Positions 45,301-57,050 of a stretch of 64,000 nt of DNA are shown here, one piece after another. The DNA is from Pseudeuparius sepicola (Eukaryota; Arthropoda; Insecta; Coleoptera; Anthribidae): contig OY987298.1 in the NCBI GenBank assembly GCA_963920635.1, positions 58,073,949 through 58,137,948 of the forward strand. Direction: 5' to 3'. The notes beneath the pieces are model-generated. The model saw nothing but the letters and a program-made list of their open reading frames with translations. It searched no databases and was not told the DNA's origin. Numbering within the stretch: the stretch's first letter is position 1; each line of letters begins with the position of its first letter. Position numbers and translations under genes: made by a program.

Positions 45301-45535
45301 ATTATCAGTAGGAAACCATTTGTGGGTTTTCTGGGGTAGGTAATACTCCAGTAAAAGGGGTAGTACCTACGTAGGACATAAAATTTATAATACCTAAGGA
45401 TATAATAATGTGGTAACAAGGTAGGGACAAACTACACATAGGTACCTACCTGTTTTCATCAGCAGGTATTTTGAAAAAACTTATCCCAACATTCCTCGTG
45501 TTGTTAGAACATCCACGAACACAGCAATAATTGCG
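42338..45535 (-). pseudogene. P-element (THAP9-like) transposase, four exons, broken
   Basis: Exons on the minus strand: 45535-45450 (CCVRGCSNNTRNVGISFFKI), 45266-45096 (CYAWTRKCGRQDLLEK ... VCSMHF), 44942-44749 (linker) and 44481-42338. Exons 1 and 2 together form one complete THAP zinc finger (Cys pair, Trp, Cys-x2-His). The last exon holds a coiled-coil-like start (LKLQIKKLQRKL), the RNase-H-like core with CIDEMSLKM and VSDQGSNF as candidate first and second acidic positions, the DVPHLLKSTRNN block, and the C-terminal P-type domain (LNQDCLEKFFGTIRQQGGN). Splice sites and phases agree. Breaks: a one-base gain in a T-run near 43630, a one-base loss in a T-run near 43243, one frame change in exon 3, and a 1.7-kb insertion in exon 1. 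Both catalytic-region breaks are in homopolymers, so assembly error is possible. Confidence 0.88.
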
Positions 45536-45537
45536 GG

Positions 45538-47220
45538 GGTAATTATTGAATATAGTGTATGCACCGCCCGATTTTCTTGAAATTTTGGCTACCCCCTATT
45601 TTCGAGGTCCCTGAACACGAATCTGACCTCAGCTTCTTGAGGCCGGACGTAGTTTCCGAGAAAATGAATTTTCAAATTTCCTTTTGACACCCCACTTTTC
45701 GCGGCGCTATTTGTGGCTCTTATCGGGATGAATTTTTACTGTGCGCAGCTCAAACTAATCACCACACTATTTTGCACCTTCTGCAACATCGAAACTTCGC
45801 GAAAACCAGCGGGAAAACAGAAATTTTCCAAGATTTATACAATGTTTTTCACGCGGTTGCTGTCCGGTATTTTGCTTGACGCGTGACGTTTGAGTGGGAC
45901 TAGTGGGAGGGGCGTTGACTTAATGTGCCATCGATATTAAGAGCAGAAAACTGGAGCGCTTGCTCTCATAATCCACAGGAGTGATTAAAAATGTTAAAAA
46001 TTAAACATTAAATTTATTAGGGCCCAGCTTTGTCAATAACATTATTTAAATTGGTGTTGATAGAAGTCCATAATCTAGCATAATATGGGTAAATGCTCTT
46101 AAATCTGTTTGCGAATCTCTATCCACTTCCAAAGAGAAAATGTTATTGTTCGGCAAAGACCACGAGAAGGTGTGGGCCCAACCTTTTGGCTACCCCCCTA
46201 TTTTCGAGGTCCCTGAACACGAATCTGACCTCAGTGTTTTGAGGTCGGACATAGTTTCCGAGAAAATACATTTTCAAATTTCCTTTTGACACCCCACTTT
46301 TCACGGCGATATTTGTGGTTATAATCCGGATAAATTTTTAGTGTACGCAGCTCAAACTGATCACCACCCTATTTTGCACCTTCTGCAGCATCGAAAGTTC
46401 GCGCAAAGCCGCGGAAAAACCGAAATTTTGAAAGATTTATGCCGTGTTTACGCCCGGCCGGGCCGGGCCGGGCGTAAACACGGCATAAATCTTTCAAAAT
46501 TTCGGTTTTTCCGCGGCTTTGCGCGAACTTTCGATGCTGCAGAAGGTGCAAAATAGGGTGGTGATCAGTTTGAGCTAAGTTCATCTCGATTATAACCAAA
46601 TATCGCCTTGAAAAGTGAGGTGTCAAAGGAAATTTGAAAATTCATTTTCTCGTAACTACGCCCGAGCATCAAAAACTAAGGTCAGATTCGTGTTCAGGGA
46701 CTTCGAAAATAGGGGGGTAGCCGAAATTTCAAGAAAATCGGGCGGTGCATACACTAGGTATATTCCATAATTTATTTTTTTTACTTTTTCATAACTTCTC
46801 TAGTTCTAACCTCGCAACATCGGTGGCTCCGTATAGCAGCGCCAGCTGTCGCTCTCCGTCTCTCCCGCGCAATCGCAGCCGAATGTCGAGGGAAAATGAG
46901 TATGTCCCAAAACATTGTATAAATCTTGGAAAATTTCTGTTTTCCTGCGGGTTTTCGCGAAGTTTCGATGTTGCAGAAGGTGCAAAATAGTGTGGTGATT
47001 AGTTTGAGCTGCGCACAGTAAAAATTCATCCCGATAAGAGCCACAAATAGCGCCGCGAAAAGTGTGGTGTCAAAAGGAAATTTGAAAATTCATTTTCTCG
47101 GAAACTACGTCCGGCCTCAAGAAGCTGAGCTGAGATTCGTGTTCAGGGACCTCGAAAATAGGGGGGTAGCCAAAATTTCAAGAAAATCGGGCGGTGCATA
47201 CACTATATTCAATAATTACC
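45538..47220. mobile_element. Nested foldback element inserted in the P-type exon 1
   Basis: Ends GGTAATTATTGAATATAGTG and its complement. ATTGCGGG copies flank it (45530-45537 and 47221-47228; a 9-bp reading is also possible). Outer arms of about 330 bp (45538-45870 and 46890-47220) surround a second foldback of the same family (46187-46735). The inner centre, GCCCGGCCGGGCCGGGC at about 46450, has no loop. The words GGGTAGCCAAAATTTCAAGA recur in the Mutator-like MITE at 49379. Confidence 0.85.
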
Positions 47221-47504
47221 ATTGCGGGGCCATTTCGTCACAAAACCTAAGCACAAAGTGGGTTTTCTGGGGCACAATGCACTAGTGTAAATACAGCAAC
47301 GAAGTATTCGAAGTAAGAACACAAGCAGTCAAGTTGAGCTGAATACATATTGTACACCTTATCTGGTCCCTGTTTTGGATACTTTTATCACAGTCATGAT
47401 AATAATACTGGGCTTTTTTACTTAGAAATTGGTAATCGTTTTTCGTTTTATTGTTTACGTTTTATAAGGAGTTTAATCTCAATTGAACAAACTGACGCTG
47501 TCTG

Positions 47505-47842
47505 GCGTCTATGAACTAACCTTAAATTTACGATGTAAATGGAAAAAATGGTTCATAGTGAAGTTATGGTAAGTTATATTTTTCGTTATTTAGCATTGAC
47601 TCCGCAAGAGAATCAAGCGAAGGTTCATAAAACATCAATCTGACAATCAATGATTCTACTGCGCAACTCGGAGCGTTACGTACCTAATAAACGGCTGGTG
47701 CACGAGGGGGCAGGGGGGAGGAAAAAAGAGCAAAGAGCAACTCTGGAGCATCAAGCTTAAGCATACCCGAAAGAACGAAATGGAAGTGGAGTACTCCTGA
47801 GTAGCTCTGGAGTGCTCTAAGTGTAATACTCGAAAGCGACTA
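47505..47842. repeat. Inverted copy of the 23738-24095 segment
   Basis: CAATGATTCTACTGCGCAAC, GGGCAGGGGGGAGGAAAA and ACTCGAAAGCGACTATG are the reverse complement of words at 23738-24030. Only one end is recognisable. Confidence 0.7.
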
Positions 47843-48491
47843 TGTTATTACGCTGTGTTTCAGATTAACCTAACTAATCTGTTCTGTTTCAGGTCCAATT
47901 TCAGATCGCATTTCTATTCTCCAGTCTCAAGCGTCAACGACCTAACTTAGATATTTTTTGACTGTCCATTTTCTGTATTCTGTCACATCAAAGTCAAATG
48001 TCAAATGTCAAAAATCAAAACTTCTTAAAAAAAATCATGAGAAGATGGCTGCTTTTGAAGTTTCCGAGATAAATTCCTGAAATAGTGTAGATTTTCAAAA
48101 TAATCTGGATTTTGATATTAGTGCAATTAGTGTTGTGCGTTGTAGATGATATATTGATATTTACTGAATTGTAAGTACCCCTTTTTTTCCACAAATTTGC
48201 TTACTCAGTTTGACATTAAAGGTCTCTTGGAATAATGTGGGATAAATAATGGAATTTGCATGGATTATTGCCAGACTATTTTCTTTTTGCTAAAAAGTTC
48301 TCCAAGGCGCTGTAAAAAAGTAGTTAAAATGAATCATTTTGTATTTTTTGTAATATTTCCATAATAGGCTACTACTTTTAGTGCTCCTAGTAAGCCAACA
48401 ATAATAAAAAGGTTGATACCTATAAATATGTTGAATCTTACAAACAGCAGGTGGTATAAACCTATTTATTGCAGTTGCTATTATGTCAGAT
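47843..48491. other. No gene recognised
   Basis: No supportable coding or repeat feature. A TGTTTCAG direct repeat brackets a short imperfect palindrome near 47868-47905. Confidence 0.35.
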
Positions 48492-49259
48492 CTGGACCAA
48501 CACTATAAAGACCTGTGCATAGCACTGTTTGAAGGGATCACCAGTATCGCCACTAGTGCCACATGACGAAAAAGTTGACAGGGTGGTTTATTAATGTTAA
48601 AACACCATTTTTAACGAACTGAATATACAAAATAAAATAAAATGATTGTTTATTAAGTAAGTATGATCCTTTAATTTGAGAAGTTTACATGACTAATATT
48701 TCCTTAGATTTCTTAAGAAAAGCGAGTCTAAAAATCAGGCAAGAATATTTTGATACCTTTAAGTACAGAACGCATTAGATTTCTCAGTTTGTTCTTTATA
48801 TAGTGGACCATTCAACTGCTTGGACAGATCATCATGTAATTCCAAAATAGTGTATATTCTTCCGCAATTCACGTAACGGTCTGTGGATATGATTTTCTTC
48901 ATGAGCATGGAAATTTCATGTTATCGCAAACAAATCTACCTAGGTATAGGTAATATGACAAAACTGCGATATATTGACCGCAAACAGAATTCGTTACCGT
49001 AAAAAGAACGTAAGTGGTACTAAAGCAGGATATTTAAAATATGGGACATTGTAAATGTCAGAAACTGACATACCTACAAGCACAAACCATTGAGGTAGTA
49101 TGGAGGGGAGAAGCTGTCACGTGACCCAAAACGGGTTCACCCACGTGATAGATTACAAGAACAACGTCAATTTGTCGACTCGGTGCTAAAAGTGCATTAA
49201 AAGTGGCTAAAAGTGCAGTTTTCCTTGTTATTGCGAGCTATTCACCTCTGGAAATAAAT

Positions 49260-49336
49260 ATGTCATGTTCTGTACGTTGTTGCAGTAGCAATTCTAAAGT
49301 GGACAAAAAGAAATTCACAGGAATTACATTTCACAG
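49260..49336 (+). pseudogene. THAP-type first exon inside copy A
   Basis: From the ATG at 49260 the frame reads MSCSVRCCSSNSKVDKKKF then TGITFHR and meets a splice donor (CACAG then GTAATG) in phase 2. This is the normal start of a THAP finger (Cys-x2-4-Cys, then a GIxFH block) and, as in the P-type gene at 45450-45535, the first intron follows directly after the FH/FK block. The Mutator-like MITE lies 42 bp further on. No later exon was found, so only this exon remains of the transposase gene. Confidence 0.65.
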
Positions 49337-49378
49337 GTAATGTAAACAATAGAAAGAGCCGTATCAATATAATTTATA

Positions 49379-50117
49379 GGAAGTGGCTATTTATACGTCC
49401 GACGGATACAAACGTCAGTATACGTCTTGCGCTCTCATTGGTCGTTTGAGTCACGTGACACATAACCTTTTACTTCTACCGTCCGATGGATTATATGAAT
49501 CGGCTTGTTTACTGATGATGTCCGAGATTATTCAGACCGATCTTGTCTCATTTACCTAATATTGCGTATGCCCTACTTTTTTCGCGATGGGCGCTGCGGA
49601 ATGAAAATTAAGTGGTAATTATTTACAATGATGTAATAACCGCGCCGAATGTCGGGGGGTAGCCAAAATTTCAAGAAAATCGGGGGGTGGGTTACAACGT
49701 CGAACGTCGCATCGGGCGAAAATACGGGGTACCTATTGTTGGTTGTATCATGGGGTACCTACCTAGCCAAAATTTCAAGAAAATCGGGGGTGGGTTACAC
49801 CATTGGAAATTATTACCACTTCTTTTTTCATACGGCAGCGCGCAACGCTGCCGACTGCCACAATATGGTGCGAATGCCCCCTTCTTTTTTCACACGGCAG
49901 CGTCTATCCCCTAAAAACGAGCCGTGCATACGCTCCTTATTGCAAAGATGCTTGAGAAAAATGCACTTCCGACGTATCTAAATATTAGTTTACTTCGGCT
50001 TCGGACGTGTACGGAGTTAAATGCACGTCCAAAGAAGTCACGTGACTCAGCCCGCCAATGAGAGCGCAAGACGTATACTGACGTTTGTATCCGTCGGACG
50101 TATAAATAGCCACTTCC
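49379..50117. mobile_element. Mutator-like MITE, 9-bp duplication TAATTTATA
   Basis: Starts GGAAGTGGCTATTTATACGT and ends with the complement; inverted repeats exceed 60 bp and contain GAGTCACGTGAC-like and CTTGCGCTCTCATTGG words. Exact 9-bp TAATTTATA copies flank it (49370-49378 and 50118-50126). Nine bases is the usual duplication of Mutator-like elements. No transposase. Confidence 0.88.
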
Positions 50118-50526
50118 TAATTTATAATATCCACTTTGGTACTTTATGAAAGGAAAAATATTACCTTTATAAGTATTCCAGGTATGTATTTTTCAAGGAT
50201 TGCCTACAGGGTGTTTCTTCCTTCAATTCTAAATAACCCCATATTTTCTTTCGTAGTTTTTTTTTATAATTTTACTAGTTATACTGTTTAATCAGACCCT
50301 GGCGTGTCAGCCACATTGATCCACAACTTAGCCTCGCCCCCTGAACCCGTTTGCTATATGCGACAAAGTAATGTTATGGCGCCTCCCCTCCCATACTACC
50401 TCAATTGCACAAACACAAAATACCCATCTATAACCTATAATAAGTCGCCATTTTCCCAGTCTGCAAACAACAATGAAATATGACGTCATGCTCGGGTCTT
50501 TAATATAGTGATGGGCCAGGTCAGAT

Positions 50527-53500
50527 ATAGCTGAAGATCAGTAAACTAGCAAAGTACTCACAAATTCCTCCCATGACTGGAATGAAGTACCTACCACCTA
50601 TGTGGAAAGTCATACATCAAATTTGTAGGTACGGGGGTTGCGAATTACCCCTCCCATCCCTCGCGGTTTGAAAGCCAGCCATAACCTCAAAGGCGTAAGT
50701 GATGGCAAATGTAACATCTCATTACGCGACAATGCCTTACGGTACATTGCCAGTTACAGTGCGAAAAGCAGTAAATTCGGCACTGTTAGGTTGGCCTTAG
50801 TTTGCCTGAATAATAGGTAGTGGAAAAGCCTTCGACAACCTCGAATAAGAGCCTTTGTAAAAATTGAAGTAGGTGGTAAATCTCTTAATTGGGTGTCGTA
50901 CTTTCCTGCGGTACCAAAAGAAACCTCGAAAATCTGGATATCTAAGAGAATTTCCCACTTTCGAGAAACGGGATGGCTGTAGAATCAACGAAACCGACGG
51001 AAAATCCTCTGAAACCACTCTTGGAAATTGCATGTTTTTCTAATTTCTCGATTTTTCGGGGACCCAGGAAACATCAGGACCTCGCCCGAAGATTCTGGGG
51101 AAGCTTTACAAATTCAATTAAATCAATGTTTTGGTTCGTAGTTAAGACAAAGAAGTGTAATAAACCAATGTAAAAAAACACTACTAGATTCTTTTATAAT
51201 AACAATCATATTTAGATACTTTGACAATCAAAAAAATCCGCGAAATTTCACGTTACATGAATCTCAAAACACCAAGGAATAGTGTTAAACCTTAAATCCA
51301 CTTATAAATTATTGTTAATAATGCAGCGATTTAACCTATTTTCGTTGACTGTCATATTAATACATCAGTCAACGCAATTTTTATTTTCTACGGGGAGGAG
51401 CGTGGTGGTACGAGGGAATGTAGGGGAATTTGTTGATTTGAGAAGCCATAGAATTGGCGCAATGTTGTCGCACTTACCCGAAATTCTTGATTTCTTGCTA
51501 TTTCTCATGCATAGTGGAAACATTTATGAGGCCGCGCCTGTACCTATTGGGTGCTTTTTGTGAAACGGTTCACTCGCTCGACTCAACACCGTTCTTTAGC
51601 AACAAAGGCATTTAATTGTTATTGTTTTAGCAAACGCTTCCAGCACTACTCAAATAGTAAAGAGATTAAAAATCTTTCTTTTTTTTTGTTTCTAAAATGA
51701 CCTTCGCCAATTTTGGTAAATTATAATAATGTTAGAATAGGTGTACTTAAATATGTAATAAGTTTTCTAGAAATAGTTTTACATAAAATGTGTCATTCAA
51801 CTACAATATTAAATATACATAAATAACTGAGAATGGTATATTTCGTTGTTGACATAGAAAGTAAAAGTATACTCGTCTTGTCGAATAAACTGACCCGAGA
51901 ATTGCCATATTGGTAATTTAGTTCATACCAACTGACAATTTGTCACTTGTCAGGGCTGCATGCAGAAAATGTTACAGAGTTACTACAAAGCGTTCGTAAA
52001 TTCTGATACTGTGGGATTACATTTCTAAGCATTAATAAAATCTGCAAAAGTTGCAGAGGGAATGGTTTGGGGACTCCATTCCTTACCGAGCTTTTTTGTG
52101 CGGTAATTATTATCGAGTTTGCGCATTAGCCAAAAGTCAGTCTACTGGTTGCTTATTTAAAAACCTTGCCCTTTTTTACTATAAAGACTTTCATGTTGAT
52201 GCCTTCTATCGCTATCATCTGCCCCACTTTCATCCCATTTGTCAATGCATTTGCATTAAGAAATGTTCCAAAACAAATGCATTTTGAACTGTCGATTTTG
52301 TTAGTTTTTTGTTTATTTATATGAGCAAAATAAAACTAACCCCCTTTTAGTAACCTTGCTTCCTTATTGGGGTTTAGAAAACAACAGACACCAAATTTGA
52401 ACCACAGAAAACAAAAATTAATACAGGAAGGTTGATTAGTTTCCAAATGCATTCAAAAAATGTAGGGCCTCTTCAATAATTCTGTTACATTACATTACAG
52501 AATGCTATTCTTATTACAATTTACTCTGGATTACAAAGTAATTATTACATTACATTTATTTTCCTGAACGCAGCCCTCTCATGTTTTATTTTCGTCTATT
52601 TTTTTATGTATACCACAAATTCTGAAATATATTGCTTTTTTTCGAAAGTTTTATGTCTGGGCGTCTATTCAGAAATAAGACAAAAAATAAATCGGTTTCA
52701 TATTGATTCGACTTTTTGTAAACGTCCGAAAATGCAGCTTACTCAATATGCCCTTTTATATCCCTGATTTTCCCTGTCAATCTAGGAAGTTTAGCAAATA
52801 TGTCGAATGTATAGTCAATGTTAGTTTATACATACTCGATAATACTTTTATAAAAATTAAAGATAAGTTGAAAGTTAGCCAACTCTTAAGTAAAAGAAAA
52901 AGCTAAAGTAAAAGTACTGCACGAACTCCCCCGGTCATATGTGCTATTTCAACTTTTTAAAAATAAAGCAAAAGTTTAACAATAAAGATAGTCGCTGCAC
53001 GAACCAACCTTTAGTAATAAACAAGTAGGTAATCCTTTTGACCAGTGATTATATTATTGAGAAGATACCTATCTGACTGCTGTGCATTCAAGTGACTAAG
53101 CCATGTGTACTGGTTAGAATGCTAGTAATCACCGCTACATGTGACTAATGCAAAGTTCTTGACTCATTACATACCGCCCTCTACGGATGATAGCCTGAAG
53201 TTTAATTTCTCCCGTCATAGAACCACAGAGATCATTGGAGGTCACAATGCGATCCTGATGATTCATTACAGAACCGCAAAGACAGATTAATTTATTTAAT
53301 GGATGGAAGCTGTACTCCACGATGGAGCACTAAGCTGTGGAAAGTGGTTTTGTATAGTTTTCGTAAACACCTCGAGTTAATCCCCAATCCTCTTAATAGC
53401 AGGCAAATGCTAGCAACACCTCGTGTCGGAAATTATTTGTCAGTTGTATATTGCCAATTGGTAAGGAATCTTATACAATCTATAATCACTGTTTTGACTC

Positions 53501-54700
53501 AATATTGTTGATTCAATACTTGTTCAAACACAAAAACATAACAGGTACCTACACTAATTTCTAATAAGTTTCACCATTTTGAAGTCTACTAGGTCATTAT
53601 TTTGTTTATGTTGTAATAGTTTAGGAAATAGACTATTAATTAAAGTATATTTGAATGGGTTTTTACTTTTTATTCTGTTTTAAGTACGTACCTCGATTTT
53701 TACTCACATTAAGTATATACTGGTGTATGCAGGTTGGCCAAATAAGAGAACTTCTGCTAATCTCAGAAACCACTTGTTGTCTTCGAAAACACTAGTTGTT
53801 ACAGAAAAAAAAAACAAAGACAGCGTTCTCAATGCAAAAGATGCAGCAAATGTGGCCCTTTGTAACGATACCAAGTTGGTTAAATTCCGTTCATCCCTCG
53901 GTTCATCCTAACCAGAGTTATTACCATTTAAAGAGAAAAAGTTTGATGACCGCCCACCACTTTATTTACAGAAAAATTTTCCAAACAAAATACTTTCAAT
54001 TTTCTTTAGATTAATATGCAAATGTTTTTGATAAAATTTTAGAAAATATCAAATTTTGGACAAGCATCATTTTTAGTTGGTCATGGTCATGGACTTTGCG
54101 ACTTCTAGTGGCCGTTTTAGGAACGTGGAAATATTTAACAGCGATTTTTTAGGACTACATTTGCTATAGGTAACAAAGAAAATCCGGAAATTCTGCGACA
54201 CGGTGTTTCTGAGACGTCGTCTCTTATCTGGCCACCTAGTAGGTACTTTAAGCTCTTAAATTTTGTTTCACTAATCTTGTGACTCAGTACCTACCGAGGT
54301 ACCTACCTATATTTAACTGTTTGTTACTCTGTTTGTTACTTCAATTAAAAGACTAAAAAGGCCGTCTTATTCTAAATAAGTAAAGAATTCACTCAAAATT
54401 ATAGTTATTGTGTCTGAGGTACCTACATTTTACATTTTTTTAAATTGTAATGTTTCACCTTCTTGCTTGCTTTTTTGTACCTATTTATTTATCCAGTCTC
54501 GTTTCCAGTACCTATACTTTATAGGCATAGTATAGTAAGAGAACCTTTGCACTGATAAGAGTATCTGTGAGTAGTAAGAGTCTGTTGATGTCGTATTGTA
54601 TACTACTGTAAGTGCGCGAGACTAGTCAAGACCTCAGTCGAGGTCGAGACTCATAAATTTGGTTGAATTTGATGGAGATTCTGTAACAAAGTGTTATCGA
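50527..54700. other. No gene recognised
   Basis: Four kilobases without a domain I can support. The only clear feature is the 32-bp scar at 51343-51374. Open frames at 51282-51563, 52051-52287 and 53135-53320 lack recognisable motifs. Confidence 0.35.
51343..51374. mobile_element. 32-bp palindromic scar, near-exact 7-bp duplication
   Basis: Left half CGTTGACTGTCATATT (16 nt), right half AATACATCAGTCAACG (16 nt). The flanks CTATTTT (51336-51342) and CAATTTT (51375-51381) differ at one base. Same terminal family as 13389 and 40489. Confidence 0.78.
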
Positions 54701-54739
54701 GTAGGTGTTACCTAAGTAAAGGTTTAAGTAATACTTTTA

Positions 54740-56560
54740 CTTTAGATGTCAACACCGATACAATAATAGTAGGTAGTTATGTATCAGATGGTCAAAAAAA
54801 TTTTGGACTTTTTGTTTTGACCATAATTTTTTGTTTATCAACCGATTTAAAAAATGAGGCATCGTTGCTTGCATAAAAGAATGGGCTATTGACAGAAAAT
54901 CCAACGTGGTGATGTTTAAATTTAGCCCTTTGTTTGGGCCAATTATTTTTGTAGAAAAAATGATGCTACCAATACAAAAAGTAAATGAAATGGTTCTTTC
55001 TTTACATTTTAAGACCACTCCTAGGTAAATCAGTCCATTGGGGGCGGAGCTATACGCAATAATATGAAGAGTAATTTTTATTATTGTTATCCTGTAGACT
55101 GAAACTGCCTTCATTCTTTTGCCCATAATTTTTTTATTTTCACCGATTCCGAAAAACGTTGCTTGAAGAAAGGACAACTTATTAACAGAAAAGTTCAAAA
55201 TGGCTAATTTTCTTAATTCCAAGGTGGTGGCCAAGCTTGAAAATTGTCCTTTCCTTGGGTTCATATTTTTTAAAAATATTGGAATAATGCAACAGACACA
55301 AAAAAATTAATAAAACAGACCTTGTTGTACATTTTAAGGATACCGTGAGGAAAATTGGTCTACCGGAGGCGGACCTATACGCAATAATAGAAAGAGTCAT
55401 TTTCTTCATCATTTTTATGCTTTAACAGGGTGCCCACCAAATCTGAAAAACTGCTATCTGCTATCATTGTTATGCTATAGTACTGAAACTGCCTTCGTTC
55501 TTTTGTCCTTATTTTTTATTTACTAATTGATTTTTATGAATGTTGTACCATTGTTCGAAGAAAGGATGGACTATTTTCGGAAATTTATTCGTGGATTAAA
55601 CAGATTCATAAAATTTTTAATTGGGTTTTTTGCCATTAAACTGATTAAATGAAAACATTTTCAAGTTGCATGGAAAATTCATAAATTATTGTTAACAGTA
55701 AATGAACGAAACTTTGAATGTTTAATTCAAAAAATAACTTCAACAAATTTGTTTCCTGAGCTTTTGGGAAATAAATCTTCCTCCTTTCTCAAAGATCATG
55801 TCACCTCAAAGTGAAATGACAGATTCCAAAGGCTCAGGAAACAAATTTGTTGAAGTTATTTTTTGAGTAAAACATTCAAAGTTTTGTTTGAGTAAAACGT
55901 TCATTTACTGTTAAGAATATATGAATTTTCCAGGCAACTTGAAAAAGTTGTCTTTTAATCAGTTGGGTGTTGAAAACCCCAACTAAAAAATAAATAAAGG
56001 ACAGATTATTGACAAGAAAGTTGAAATGGCTGATTTTCTGAATTTCAAGTGGAGCCATACTTGAGAATTGACCCTTCGTTTTTTAGGCCAAAATGTTAGA
56101 ATAACGAATAAATTAAAACTGGTCTTCCTCTGCAATCTATGCCTTTGTTCTTTTGTCAATCATTTTTTTCATTTATTGACTTAAGCACATTGTGTGTAGG
56201 AGAGTAAGGGAAATGATGAAAATGACACTTTCTATTATTGCATCTAGCTACTTCCCCGATGGACAGATCTTTCTCACAGTGGTCTTAATATGTAGAGGAA
56301 GATCTATCTTATTGTTTTTTCTGTATTGTTTGCACTATTCCCACATTTTTGCTTCAAGAAGAAATTATTCCAAGGAATGGACAATTTCTAAGAACAAATT
56401 AGCCATTTTGAAGTTTTCTGTCAATGGTCTATGCATTTTGTAAGCAATAATGCAACATTCATTACAATGGCTAAATAAATAAGAAAATAATGAACAAAAG
56501 GCCGAAGGCAGTTTTAGTATTACAGAATAACAATGATGTAAATGATGCTTTATAATATTA
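54740..56560. repeat. Diverged tandem repeat, unit roughly 380 bp
   Basis: Landmark words recur in order: CTGCCTTCATTCTTTTG at 55106, CTGCCTTCGTTCTTTTG at 55488 and GCCTTTGTTCTTTTGTC at 56141. AAAGGACAACTTATTAACAG and similar words follow each, and GGCGGAGCTATACGCAATAA-like words recur at 55044 and 55367. Units are badly diverged and one is split by the foldback at 55658-55955. Confidence 0.6.
55658..55955. repeat. Foldback insertion in the tandem repeat
   Basis: AACTTCAACAAATTTGTTTC at about 55737 is mirrored by GAAACAAATTTGTTGAAGTT near 55839. The arms extend outward to TTTCAAGTTGCATGGAAAAT and AATTTTCCAGGCAACTTGAA. Confidence 0.75.
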
Positions 56561-57043
56561 TTGCATATACGGTATCGGCCAAAAGTAAAGAAGCAAATCA
56601 ATAATTTATTAATTATTTACAGATATTGATTCATAATATTTTGGAATCGCTGAGTATATGTCTATTGGCCTCTAAAAAACTTCCAACATTTCAAAAACGC
56701 GACACGGTTCCGTTTTTGCTAAATACATTTTTTTCCCTTGATTTTTGGGAGACATAAGTAAAGATACATTTGAGTTTAGTCTCATTTCTTATGTTACTAG
56801 AGTTGGTAGTGCCAAAATTTTGTGGTTCTGAAAACAATATATGGTGCTCCGAGATTGGTACTTGTAATATTGTTCTTGTTCCCAAGTTCGCGTGGCAATA
56901 AACAGATCGAGGCTCGTCATGTCATGATTTTTGTCGTTAGTAAATCTTTGGTGTATATGCACCTGTAACAAATAAGCATTATTTTATTAGCCAATGTTTT
57001 TTGGTTCAAGCGAAACAAAATAATAAAAATAATAGTTGAATTT
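56561..57043. other. No gene recognised
   Basis: AT-rich sequence with no supportable feature. Confidence 0.35.
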
Positions 57044-57050
57044 ACTGTAC

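Larger units (their letters stand above)
48492..50519. mobile_element. P-like element, copy A, with THAP exon and nested MITE
   Basis: Starts CTGGACCAACACTATAAAG and ends CTTTAATATAGTGATGGGCC AG. Exact GTCAGAT copies flank it (48485-48491 and 50520-50526). Without the 739-bp Mutator-like insertion and its duplication it would be 1280 bp. A plus-strand THAP-type exon lies at 49260-49336. A shorter copy is at 57051-57869. Confidence 0.82.

Noticed and set aside
54749..55264. 171-codon minus-strand open frame
   Set aside because: It crosses the diverged tandem repeat, has no domain, and similar frames recur in the neighbouring units.
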